Below, piece after piece: positions 9,525 to 17,334 of a stretch of 32,577 nt of DNA. Origin of the DNA: Endozoicomonas arenosclerae. GTDB lineage: Bacteria > Pseudomonadota > Gammaproteobacteria > Pseudomonadales > Endozoicomonadaceae. A program made the position numbers and the translations under genes. Under the pieces are notes generated by a model. The model did no database searches, was not told where the DNA came from, and saw nothing but the letters and a program-made list of their open reading frames with translations. Numbering within the stretch: position 1 is the stretch's first letter; the number at the start of each line of letters is the position of its first letter. The stretch lies in assembly GCF_001562015.1 (NCBI RefSeq), contig NZ_LASA01000051.1, positions 192,385-224,961 on the forward strand, written 5' to 3'.

Positions 9525-10193
9525 ATGAATAAAAGCAAAGTCATCCTGTTATTGGCCATTGTCGCAGCCATAGCGGCCTTCTTTATGCTGGATGCACAGC
9601 AATACCTTACTCGCGAATATTTTCAGTCGCTCTACAGTGATAATCCGGTACTGACCGTAGGCGTATTCTTTGCCATCTATGTGGCGGTGACGAGTCTGTC
9701 TCTGCCAGGTGCTGCTTTGCTGACTCTGGTGGGCGGAGCCATATTCGGACTGACCACAGGACTGATCGTGATCTCCTTTGCCAGCACGATTGGCGCCACA
9801 CTGGCTTTCCTGATTTCCAGAACCCTGTTGCGTGAATGGGTTCAAAACAAGTTTGGCAACTACCTTGAGACCATCAATAACGGGGTTGAGAAAGATGGAC
9901 TGTTCTATCTGCTGACTCTGAGATTGATTCCTGCTGTCCCATTCTTCGTGATTAACCTGGTGATGGGCCTGACTCCCATGAAAGCCAGAACCTTCTACTG
10001 GGTCAGCCAGCTGGGCATGCTGCCCGGTACTGCTGTTTATGTGAATGCAGGGGCTCAGTTAGGGCAGGTTCAGGAATTGTCCGTCAGTGGCATTCTGACA
10101 CCCGGACTGATTGGTTCTTTCGTATTGCTGGGGATCTTTCCCTGGTTGGCCCGTAAAGGGATTGCTCTGGTCAAAAAGAATAAAGGGGAGTAA
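9525..10193 (+). CDS. TVP38/TMEM64-family (DedA-like superfamily) inner-membrane protein
   Basis: The predicted protein has 222 residues. The frame is open from 9402, but the start at 9525 is preferred: AAGGG lies nine bases upstream and the first membrane segment ('VILLLAIVAAIAAFF') follows at once. The SNARE-associated/VTT domain is recognisable by the Gly-rich re-entrant block 'GAALLTLVGGAIFGLTTGL' and the second half 'RLIPAVPFFVINLVMGLTPMKARTF', followed by 'GMLPGTAVYVNAGAQL'. The family includes lipid scramblase/transporter-like proteins of unsettled substrate. Its stop is six bases before the next ATG, so it is co-transcribed with the flavoprotein. The same two modules are found fused in one polypeptide in some bacteria, which supports a shared job. 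Confidence 0.92.
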   Translation: MNKSKVILLLAIVAAIAAFFMLDAQQYLTREYFQSLYSDNPVLTVGVFFAIYVAVTSLSLPGAALLTLVGGAIFGLTTGLIVISFASTIGATLAFLISRTLLREWVQNKFGNYLETINNGVEKDGLFYLLTLRLIPAVPFFVINLVMGLTPMKARTFYWVSQLGMLPGTAVYVNAGAQLGQVQELSVSGILTPGLIGSFVLLGIFPWLARKGIALVKKNKGE

Positions 10194-10199
10194 TAAGTC

Positions 10200-11678
10200 A
10201 TGTTTGGTAATTCCGGTGTTTACAAGGGCTTCAGGAAACCCCGCAAGTTTGATAACAATCTGACGGTGATTGGAGCAGGTTCAGCAGGTCTGGTGAGCAG
10301 CTACATTGCTGCTGCGGTGAAAGCAAAAGTTACTCTGATCGAAAAGCACAGAATGGGTGGCGACTGCCTGAATACAGGCTGTGTTCCCAGCAAAGCACTG
10401 ATTCGTTCGGCGAAAATGGCTCACTATATGAAGCGTGCCAATGAGTTCGGGTTGGAAAATGCCCAGGCGGATGTGAATTTCTCAGCGGTGATGGAGCGGG
10501 TTCAGTCTGTGATTAAACAGGTGGAGCCTCATGATTCGGTAGAGCGTTATACCGGTCTGGGCGTGAACTGTGTCACCGGCGCTGCCAAGCTTGTCAGTCC
10601 CTGGGAAATTGAAGTGGATGGCAAACGGATTTCCAGCCGCAATATCATCATTGCCAGCGGTGGCAGACCTTTTGTGCCACCGTTACCGGGTGTTGAACAG
10701 ATCACTCATTACACGTCTGACACCATCTGGGACATTCGGGAGAAACCTGAAAAACTGCTGGTGATTGGTGGAGGCCCTATCGGTTGTGAATTAACCCAGG
10801 CTTTCACGCGTCTTGATGTGAATGTTATCCAGCTGGATCATGGACCTCGTTTGCTGCATCGGGAAGACCCGGATGTTTCCGTAGAGGTGATGAGCCAATT
10901 CCGTAAAGACGGCGTTGATTTGAGGCTAGGGCATGAAACCCGCTCATTTCATAAAGACGGTAACAGACAGTGGCTGGTGGCCGAGCATGAAGGGCAAAAG
11001 GTTGAAATAGATTTTGATGCAGTTCTGTTTGCCACTGGACGTAAAGCCAATACCGGAAGCCTTGGACTTGAAACGCTAGGTATTGAAACCACTGATCGTG
11101 GAACCATCGCCGTCAACGAACACCTGCAGACAAGATTCCCTAACATCTATGCCTGCGGTGACGTGGCAGGTCCTTACCAGTTCACCCATGCTGCGGCTCA
11201 TCAGGCCTGGTATGCCTCTGTAAACGCGCTATTTGGACGCTTCAAGAAATTCAAAGTCGACTATTCCGTCATGCCCTGGTGCACCTTTACTGATCCTGAA
11301 GTGGCCAGAGTGGGGCTTAATGAAACAGAAGCCAAGGAACAAGGTATTCCCTATGAAGTGACCCGTTATGGCATTGATGATCTGGACAGGGCCATTGCTG
11401 ATGAAGAAGCCAGAGGGTTTATCAAAGTTCTGACCAAGCCGGGCAGCGATAAAATTCTGGGTTGTACCATTGTCGGTTATCACGCTGGCGAGCTGATTAC
11501 AGAATACATCACAGCGATGAAGCACGGTCTTGGCATGAACAAGATTCTGGGCACCATTCATATCTATCCAACACTCAGTGAGTCCAACAAGTACGCTGCC
11601 GGTGAGTGGAAGCGAGCTCACGCTCCAGAAGGCTTGTTAAAGTGGGTTAAAAAGTACCACGACTGGATGAGAAGCTAG
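10200..11678 (+). CDS. FAD-dependent pyridine nucleotide-disulfide oxidoreductase (MerA/Lpd-like)
   Basis: The 492-residue protein is a class I flavoprotein disulfide reductase. It has an FAD-binding 'VIGAGSAG' (23-30), a redox-active 'GGDCLNTGCVPSK' with Cys56 and Cys61, an NAD(P)-binding 'VIGGGPIGCEL', a second FAD contact 'IYACGDVAGPYQFTHAA', and a C-terminal dimerisation domain with 'MPWCTFTDPEVARVGL' and the active-site-base segment 'HIYPTLSE'. It lacks the vicinal C-terminal cysteine pair and the N-terminal HMA domain of true mercuric reductases, so mercury reduction is unlikely. The substrate is unknown. The ribosome-binding site GGGGAG lies at the 3' end of the TVP38-like gene, so translation may be coupled. 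This gene and its partner probably form a membrane-linked redox pair. Confidence 0.92.
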   Translation: MFGNSGVYKGFRKPRKFDNNLTVIGAGSAGLVSSYIAAAVKAKVTLIEKHRMGGDCLNTGCVPSKALIRSAKMAHYMKRANEFGLENAQADVNFSAVMERVQSVIKQVEPHDSVERYTGLGVNCVTGAAKLVSPWEIEVDGKRISSRNIIIASGGRPFVPPLPGVEQITHYTSDTIWDIREKPEKLLVIGGGPIGCELTQAFTRLDVNVIQLDHGPRLLHREDPDVSVEVMSQFRKDGVDLRLGHETRSFHKDGNRQWLVAEHEGQKVEIDFDAVLFATGRKANTGSLGLETLGIETTDRGTIAVNEHLQTRFPNIYACGDVAGPYQFTHAAAHQAWYASVNALFGRFKKFKVDYSVMPWCTFTDPEVARVGLNETEAKEQGIPYEVTRYGIDDLDRAIADEEARGFIKVLTKPGSDKILGCTIVGYHAGELITEYITAMKHGLGMNKILGTIHIYPTLSESNKYAAGEWKRAHAPEGLLKWVKKYHDWMRS

Positions 11679-11710
11679 TCTATCCAGCCCCTGACTGTAC
11701 TAGATTTATG

Positions 11711-11741
11711 GTAAAGGGCCTCTTGATGGAGGCCTGCTTAC
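11711..11741. other. Imperfect stem-loop between the flavoprotein and the coiled-coil gene
   Basis: GGCCTC and GAGGCC form a 6-bp stem around a TTGATG loop, with an outer GTAA/TTAC pair. There is no T-run, so it is at best a weak terminator. It ends about 10 bases before the AGGAG ribosome-binding site of the next gene, so an effect on translation is also possible. Confidence 0.35.
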
Positions 11742-11759
11742 AGGGAAGTCAGGAGCAAG

Positions 11760-13349
11760 ATGCCCCAACCCAGCATTTCACAATCAGGGATTTATCCTAC
11801 CCTCCCCAAAACCACAGGAACGGATTCAGCCCCTGTTACTCCGCAGAAGGCTGAAAATCCCGGCCGCCTTAATCGTGACTCTTTAACCACTGTTGATCCA
11901 AAAGTCAGCCTGAATAATGGCAGCCTCGAACCTTCCAGTCTCTCTGGCAGTAGCTTGTCTGATCATGACATCCAGGTGGTTTCGCCCGAAGATGTTGAGA
12001 AAAAACTGCCCTCTGAACCTTCCCGTGAAGAACAGCTTTTTTCCAAAGCCAGTGATATCCGGGAAAGGGTTTCTCTGGCAGGCTCCAGAGCAAGACCTCG
12101 AGTAGATAGAAGCAGCAAAGACGCCCTGGCATCTGCTTTGAAGGATGCTAATTCATCATTGAAGGAAGCTAAAAAGCTTCAATCTGAAGCTCACAGTCTG
12201 GCCAAGCAGGGTGTGCTAGAGGAAAACCTGTTGGATTCGGGTCTTGGTGGTAAGAGAATGACTACGGCTGAAAGACATGCCAGCTGGGCCGCCAGCGAAG
12301 CAGATCATCTGGTCAGTACCCGTAAGCAGGAAGTGAAAGATCTGGAGCAGGCTCAAAAAGACCTGAAAACAGAGAAAAAGAAGGCTGCAAAGGCTGATAA
12401 GAGAGCCCAGCAGGCGTTACATAGTTTGCAAAAAGATGCTTCGTCTCTGGGTAGGTCGGTACCCAAGATTTGCAGTAAAGTTGTTGCAGCTAAAGATCAG
12501 TCCAGCAAAAGGTTGGGAGAAGAACTCAAATCTCTGGAAAGGGCGTTGAAGAAAGCCAATGCTCTGGCAACCCATGGTGAAAAGCTACTGGTCAAAGCTG
12601 ATGAAAAACAAATGAAGCACGGGATTGATGCAACATCTGTAAGAACTGTTGTTCAGCATCATGTTTCAGAAGCCAAAACGGAAGCGGCTCGACTGGAAGT
12701 TGAAGTGGCCTCATTGAAGAAAAAAGTGAAATCAGCCCGCAAATCTGAAAAAGAAAGCAGGCACGCGCAGAGAGAAATCGATAAAAGTATTAAGCAGCAG
12801 GAAAGAACTGAGAGACAATCCGTAGGGAAAAAGTCGAAACCATCGGAAAAAACAAACGTTAGAGATGAGACTCAGCCAAAGGATGTAAAGCCAAAAGATG
12901 AAGAAAAGCAGCCTGAAGCTTCCCAGCCTCCTGTGAAAAAAACCAAAGCCACTAAGAAGGGGCGTGCAAAGCCAAAAGGATTACCAGCGCTTGACCCTAG
13001 TAAGACCCAGATGAGGGCTTTTCTCAAAGGAGTAACGCCGAACAAAGGTATGAGTGCCCGGGCGCTGGAAAAATCCATAGACGATGTGCGCAGGCCTAAT
13101 GATTACCGACAGACATTGGCTGATATAGGCGCTTCAGGTCTGGATGTGAATGAAAAACTCAGGCTCAGGTCCAATCTGAGTGCTGCCATGCTGGGAGCTA
13201 TGAGAGATCCTGAACAGTTCAAGTATTTCGACAAGCCTTTCATTGAACATATTATGTTTGGCAATAGTATGGTTGAGATCCAGAAGCAATATCCTGAGTC
13301 GGTGAAAAAAGATATTGAGAGAACCGAAAAAGAGACAAGGAGGAGTTAA
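11760..13349 (+). CDS. Coiled-coil protein of unknown function, candidate effector
   Basis: I do not recognise this 529-residue protein. AGGAG precedes the ATG. There is no signal peptide or membrane segment. The first 115 residues are rich in Ser, Pro and Thr and probably disordered. Residues about 118-350 are long Lys/Glu/Ala-rich helices with heptad character ('ALKDANSSLKEAKKLQSEAHSLAK', 'EEELKSLERALKKAN'-like stretches). Residues 350-415 are a highly basic Lys/Pro linker ('KPKDEEKQPEASQPPVKKTK'). The C-terminal 110 residues ('MRAFLKGVTPNKGMSARALE' onward) look like a compact helical domain. It forms a two-gene unit with the short coiled-coil gene eight bases downstream. An effector-and-partner or scaffold role is possible, but nothing in the sequence proves it. 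Resemblance to SMC or tropomyosin is compositional only. Confidence 0.8.
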   Translation: MPQPSISQSGIYPTLPKTTGTDSAPVTPQKAENPGRLNRDSLTTVDPKVSLNNGSLEPSSLSGSSLSDHDIQVVSPEDVEKKLPSEPSREEQLFSKASDIRERVSLAGSRARPRVDRSSKDALASALKDANSSLKEAKKLQSEAHSLAKQGVLEENLLDSGLGGKRMTTAERHASWAASEADHLVSTRKQEVKDLEQAQKDLKTEKKKAAKADKRAQQALHSLQKDASSLGRSVPKICSKVVAAKDQSSKRLGEELKSLERALKKANALATHGEKLLVKADEKQMKHGIDATSVRTVVQHHVSEAKTEAARLEVEVASLKKKVKSARKSEKESRHAQREIDKSIKQQERTERQSVGKKSKPSEKTNVRDETQPKDVKPKDEEKQPEASQPPVKKTKATKKGRAKPKGLPALDPSKTQMRAFLKGVTPNKGMSARALEKSIDDVRRPNDYRQTLADIGASGLDVNEKLRLRSNLSAAMLGAMRDPEQFKYFDKPFIEHIMFGNSMVEIQKQYPESVKKDIERTEKETRRS

Positions 13350-13357
13350 GAGTATTC

Positions 13358-13717
13358 ATGGAATCTGACCATCTGGAGCAACTCCAACAGAGAGTCACTG
13401 AGGCAGAAGCCTTTGAAGCTTCGATTCTGAGAAACCTGGAAGAAACCCAGCATCGGGTGGGTGAGTGCTCTGAGAGGCTGACCCGTTTGAATGGCCAGAT
13501 GGCCATGCTGGAATCCAGTCAGGAAGCGGATCAAGAGCTGGCGAAGAAAATGGATTTACTTAAAACTCAGCTGGATGACGCTGAAGATGCTTATCGCGAA
13601 CAGACTTCCCAAGAGTCCAGGCTACAGAAGATGGAGCTGGACGCCATCCATCATCTCAAGGTGGCCAGAAATGAGCTGAAGATTGCCCAACTCAAGTCTG
13701 GCTCTCAAAGTGATTAA
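13358..13717 (+). CDS. Short coiled-coil protein of unknown function
   Basis: The 119-residue protein consists almost entirely of predicted amphipathic helix ('LEQLQQRVTEAEAFEASIL', 'SERLTRLNGQMAMLESSQ', 'MDLLKTQLDDAEDAYREQ') with heptad spacing of Leu and Met. It has one Cys and no signal peptide. It begins eight bases after the stop of the larger coiled-coil gene; AAGAG five bases before the ATG can serve as ribosome-binding site. Size, acidic-leaning helix and position would fit a chaperone or binding partner of the upstream protein, but this is inference. Its stop codon overlaps the stop of the convergent gene at 13714. Confidence 0.72.
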   Translation: MESDHLEQLQQRVTEAEAFEASILRNLEETQHRVGECSERLTRLNGQMAMLESSQEADQELAKKMDLLKTQLDDAEDAYREQTSQESRLQKMELDAIHHLKVARNELKIAQLKSGSQSD

Positions 13718-14292
13718 AGATCCTCTTTAGTATTCCTTTCCGGAGGAGGTGTCAGTGGTAGCTCATTGGTTATGGTAATGGCTTCATCACTGCAATCCCA
13801 GGTCCATGCTTTATGACCACTGAGCTGAACATGGGCTTCCATGAGCAAACCTTTTGTGAAGTTGAACTCCCTGATAATCCAGCCAGGGTTACCCCCTGAA
13901 TCATCCCCATGAGTGATCCTGAGATTTTCTGAACGAACGACATAGGTAGGGTAATGATGGTCATTAAAGGTCATTCTGATGACATGAGAGTTATTCAGAC
14001 TGGTGGCTACATCTTTGATATGGCCCTGTTCCTGAGATGAGAGGGTTTTTGCAGGGAGTTTATTTTCCGTGGCAGTACCGCTAGCCGGATTGGCTGAATC
14101 CAGCCTCATCAGGCATTTGCCAAGATCAACCGTACCATACAAACCAATACCTTGATTAAAAACGGCTTCAACAGCGGTACTGGCATTGTCGGCATAATCC
14201 GCATATGTGGATGGGCTGAGAGTAAAAATCAGGCCTGAAAGTGCAATAAGGGATGGCCTACGGCACAAGCCTTTTAGATGAGGGGACTTCAT
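13714..14292 (-). CDS. Secreted protein of unknown function
   Basis: The 192-residue protein starts with a basic segment 'MKSPHLKGLCRRP' and a hydrophobic run 'SLIALSGLIFTL', with a probable signal-peptidase site after 'STYA'. The mature part contains two cysteines, one in 'LGKCLMRLD' and one in 'TWDCSDEA', which could form a disulfide. No domain is recognised. The C-terminus is Pro-rich and acidic. The Shine-Dalgarno is weak. The gene converges on the short coiled-coil gene and the two stop codons overlap, so transcription of one strand runs into the other. Confidence 0.7.
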   Translation of the reverse strand: MKSPHLKGLCRRPSLIALSGLIFTLSPSTYADYADNASTAVEAVFNQGIGLYGTVDLGKCLMRLDSANPASGTATENKLPAKTLSSQEQGHIKDVATSLNNSHVIRMTFNDHHYPTYVVRSENLRITHGDDSGGNPGWIIREFNFTKGLLMEAHVQLSGHKAWTWDCSDEAITITNELPLTPPPERNTKEDL

Positions 14293-14461
14293 GATGAATT
14301 ACTCAATGAGGGGTTCGACAGGTTGCGAATGCAACAAGGAAACTATAGGCAGTGTTCAGCTATCTTCCATTGAGTTAATAGCTTGATCTGTTATGAAACG
14401 GGCTGGGTTTAGCTATAAGTGAATATTTTTTCTTATTTGTATCAGGTGTTGGTCTTTTCAG

Positions 14462-14494
14462 TAGAACAGCCCCAAGTGTCTTCGGACTGTTCTA
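14462..14494. terminator. Stem-loop after the fatty-acid hydroxylase gene, possible terminator
   Basis: TAGAACAG (14462-14469) and CTGTTCTA (14487-14494) form a perfect 8-bp stem; two further C-G pairs follow one mismatch. It lies 12 bases beyond the stop of the minus-strand hydroxylase. Neither strand has a following T-run, so termination is only suggested by position. Confidence 0.4.
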
Positions 14495-14506
14495 TGACGA
14501 GCACTA

Positions 14507-15745
14507 TCAGGATTCTATGGCGGCAGTGCCTGATTCATGTTTGTCGGAAAACACGCGAAGACAGGCTAGAGAGGCTGCCGTAATCACTATTAGTCCTACC
14601 CAGACTATTGAAGCTACTGGTAATAATGCTGCTGTTCCTGCCAGAGCGATGCCTGTGATGCCAAAACGGAGACATTCCAGTTTCATGGCCTGATCCGGCT
14701 TTTCCATAACAGTACCGTTCAAGACAAGGTTTATACCCAGCACAGTAATCCACAGAGCATCAAACCAGGTGGGCGTAGTATGGTAAACAGCCATCAGTCC
14801 CGTCGTAGCGATAATCAGGATGAAGAACTGTACGCCTACATAGATCTGTCGGGAGCGTGAGAGCGTTGGGTCGTAATTCTGGTAGCCATGGATGTCCGGC
14901 ATTTTCATAGGCGCTGCGACATCAGCGGGTCGATACCCTGTTTTTTTGAACCAGAGAGTGAATTTGTCTTTCCAGCTTTTCGTGGCCCTGGCGTCCTTCC
15001 ACATATCACTGTACAAGTGCAGATTAGCCCAGAAAGGGTTCCAGCTTCTCAGTGGTTTCAAAGTGCCGTATCGAATGGATTCATAATTCTCGTCTTCTTC
15101 CTGGAACGTCCCGAAAATCCTGTCCCAGATAATGAAAACGCCTCCGTAGTTCTTATCCAGATATTTACGGTTCTTAGCGTGATGTACCCGATGGTTGGAG
15201 GGGGTGACAAAAAAATTCTCGTACCATCCCAGTTTTTTAATATGACGGGTATGAACCCAGAACTGGTAGAGCAGGTTGATCAGTCCAACGGTGAAAAAGA
15301 CCAGTGGAGGAATACCCGCCACCGCCATGGGAATATAAAACAGCCAACCTAATAAAAATTTTGAACTCGACTGTCTCAGAGCCGTGGTCAGGTTGTATTC
15401 CTCACTTTGATGGTGAACGGCATGGGCAGCCCAGAGGATATTGATTTCATGACCCATGCGATGAGTCCAGTAGTAGCAGAAGTCATAGAAGACAAAAGCG
15501 ACGATCCAGACCCATAGCTCTGAGCTGTCAAATTTAATCGGGGCGAGGAGTGAGAATATTCCGGTGTAGATCGCAATCTCAACAATCTTGGAGATGATGC
15601 CGCTGGTGATACTCATCATACCGGCACTGAGGCTGTTGATGGCGTCGTTCAGACGGTAGTAGTCTTTTTTCCTGATAATGGTTGCCACTACTTCCATGAC
15701 AATCATCACCAGAAAGATCGGGATGGCGTAAACGATTATATCCAC
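14507..15745 (-). CDS. Sterol desaturase/fatty acid hydroxylase superfamily, AGMO-like membrane di-iron enzyme
   Basis: The 412-residue multi-pass membrane protein has the di-iron histidine clusters of the superfamily: 'HRMGH' (95-99), 'HAVHH' (108-112) and 'NHRVHH' (184-189), plus His165 and His168. The segment 'RKYLDKNYGGVFIIWDRIFGTF' is shared with animal alkylglycerol monooxygenase (TMEM195). The long C-terminal part with further membrane helices (about 315-400) also fits the AGMO branch better than short bacterial desaturases. Substrate is unknown; an ether lipid or fatty alcohol would be the guess. The start is GTG at 15745, since an in-frame stop lies about 30 bases upstream; there is no clear ribosome-binding site, and ATG at 15706 is an alternative. 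A small palindrome (15761-15775) lies just ahead of the start. Confidence 0.88.
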   Translation of the reverse strand: MDIIVYAIPIFLVMIVMEVVATIIRKKDYYRLNDAINSLSAGMMSITSGIISKIVEIAIYTGIFSLLAPIKFDSSELWVWIVAFVFYDFCYYWTHRMGHEINILWAAHAVHHQSEEYNLTTALRQSSSKFLLGWLFYIPMAVAGIPPLVFFTVGLINLLYQFWVHTRHIKKLGWYENFFVTPSNHRVHHAKNRKYLDKNYGGVFIIWDRIFGTFQEEDENYESIRYGTLKPLRSWNPFWANLHLYSDMWKDARATKSWKDKFTLWFKKTGYRPADVAAPMKMPDIHGYQNYDPTLSRSRQIYVGVQFFILIIATTGLMAVYHTTPTWFDALWITVLGINLVLNGTVMEKPDQAMKLECLRFGITGIALAGTAALLPVASIVWVGLIVITAASLACLRVFSDKHESGTAAIES

Positions 15746-15951
15746 AGGTGCAGTCCATTCGCAGCGAAACGCTGCTTATTGTTATTTTTTTATCATGAAA
15801 CATTTTCTCTCCCGGAGGAGAAAAAAGGTTTCTTTCGCTCATGGCTGTTTTCTTTTTCCTGGAGGTTTTACTCCGGAAAATAATGTCGGTGCACCTGCTG
15901 TTTTATCACAATGCCTGAAAGATTGCCTAATCAGGCGACTTAATGCTCCAC

Positions 15952-17334
15952 TTATGCGGAGGCTTTCTTTCGGGGGATGCCCAGTCTCTGCCGGCGTTCC
16001 CAAAGGGTCTTACGACTGATTCCCAACTTCTGGGCCAGTTCGGTTTCTGTCATCTGGTCCTGATGCTCCAGTACAAAGCGCTGGAAGTAATCTTCCAGTG
16101 ACAGGCCATCCTGGGTTTCAACTACGTTATCACTGCCTGCACTGCTGGCATCCGCTCTGAACAAAGTGGATTTGACCTGCACATCCAGATCCAGAGTTTC
16201 CGGTGTGATGATGTCGTCGTCGCAGAGAATAACCGCCCGCTCAATGGCGTGTTCCAGTTCACGAACGTTACCCGGCCACTGGTGCTGACAAATCGCTGCC
16301 ATAGCTTCCGGAGAGTAGGAATAGACTTCCAGCTCCATCTTGTTGCAGACCTTTTCCAGCAGCTTTTCTGCCAGCATCAGAACGTCATTGCCCCGCTCCC
16401 TCAGAGCCGGGATTCTCAGTTCAACGACTTTGAGACGGTAATAAAGATCTTCCCGGAATTCCCCGCTGGCAGACAATTGACGCAGGTTTCTGTGGGTAGC
16501 TGCTATGAGTCGTACATCCACTTTCTGGGATTGCACAGAGCCTACTCGACGGATTTCTCCTTCCTGCAATACCCGCAGCAGGCGAGCCTGAGCCTCAAGA
16601 GGCAGTTCGCCAATTTCATCAAGGAAAAGTGTGCCGCCATTGGCGGCTTCAATCAGACCGGTTCTGGCCGCATTGGCTCCGGTAAATGAACCTTTTTCGT
16701 GACCAAAGAGTTCGGATTCAATCAGAGTTTCAGGGATCGCGGCACAGTTAACAGAAATCATCGGACCGTTAGAGCGGCGACTGTTTTCATGGATCGCCCT
16801 GGCGACCAGTTCCTTACCGGTACCGGACTCACCCTGAATCAGGACTGTGGCACCCGTTGGCGCTACTTTGCGGATGCGTTTGAACAGCAGCTTCATGGCA
16901 TCACACTGTCCCAAAATGCCGCTGTAGCCAGAGTCGGCGTCACAGACTACTTCTTCTGTAGATTTATCCGGCGTGGCTGGCTTGCGAGCCATAATGGCAG
17001 CCACACGCTCCAGCATTTCAGAGTGATCAAAGGGCTTGGCGATGTAATCCACCGCGCCCATTTTCATGGTGCTGACGGCAGAGTTCAGGCTGGCATAACT
17101 GGTCATGATCAGGACCGGAATGCCTTCAGCCAGATTGATCATCTCGGTGCCGGGAGAGCCGGGCAGGCGCAAGTCACTGATGATCAGATCAAAATCTTTC
17201 AGAGTGTATGACAACTCAGCTTCATGAACAGAACCTGCTTCGCTGACGGTGTATTCGTTTCTTTCCAACAGCCTTCTCAGTGAAGCACGAATAATCTCTT
17301 CGTCCTCAACAATGAGAATATTGCCCTGGTTCAT
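15952..17334 (-). CDS. cbrB: Sigma-54-dependent response regulator CbrB
   Basis: The 460-residue NtrC-type regulator is the partner of the adjacent CbrA kinase. The receiver domain (about 1-115) has Asp54 in 'IISDLRLPG' as phosphoacceptor and Lys100 in 'YIAKPF'. The AAA+ domain has Walker A 'GESGTGKE' (168-175), the sigma-54 contact loop as 'GSFTGA' (215-220, Ser replacing the common Ala) and Walker B 'GGTLFLDE'. A C-terminal Fis-type helix-turn-helix reads '[20 protein letters not shown]', with a CbrB-like end. The start at 17334 is chosen because its ATG overlaps the TGA of cbrA by four bases and a strong GGAGG lies upstream, so translation is coupled. In Pseudomonas CbrAB governs carbon/nitrogen balance and amino-acid use. 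The pseudomonad neighbour pcnB is absent here. Confidence 0.93.
   Translation of the reverse strand: MNQGNILIVEDEEIIRASLRRLLERNEYTVSEAGSVHEAELSYTLKDFDLIISDLRLPGSPGTEMINLAEGIPVLIMTSYASLNSAVSTMKMGAVDYIAKPFDHSEMLERVAAIMARKPATPDKSTEEVVCDADSGYSGILGQCDAMKLLFKRIRKVAPTGATVLIQGESGTGKELVARAIHENSRRSNGPMISVNCAAIPETLIESELFGHEKGSFTGANAARTGLIEAANGGTLFLDEIGELPLEAQARLLRVLQEGEIRRVGSVQSQKVDVRLIAATHRNLRQLSASGEFREDLYYRLKVVELRIPALRERGNDVLMLAEKLLEKVCNKMELEVYSYSPEAMAAICQHQWPGNVRELEHAIERAVILCDDDIITPETLDLDVQVKSTLFRADASSAGSDNVVETQDGLSLEDYFQRFVLEHQDQMTETELAQKLGISRKTLWERRQRLGIPRKKASA

Noticed and set aside
10200-11678. Annotation as mercuric reductase
   Set aside because: The redox Cys pair is common to the whole disulfide-reductase family; the C-terminal Cys-Cys and HMA domain of MerA are missing and no mer genes adjoin.
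11760-13349. SMC- or myosin-like homology of the coiled-coil protein
   Set aside because: Similarity is compositional (Lys/Glu/Ala heptads); no ATPase or other diagnostic motif is present.
15746-15951. A crcZ-like RNA behind cbrB
   Set aside because: I found no sigma-54 -24/-12 pattern and only one A-rich Hfq-type motif, which is not enough to call the RNA.
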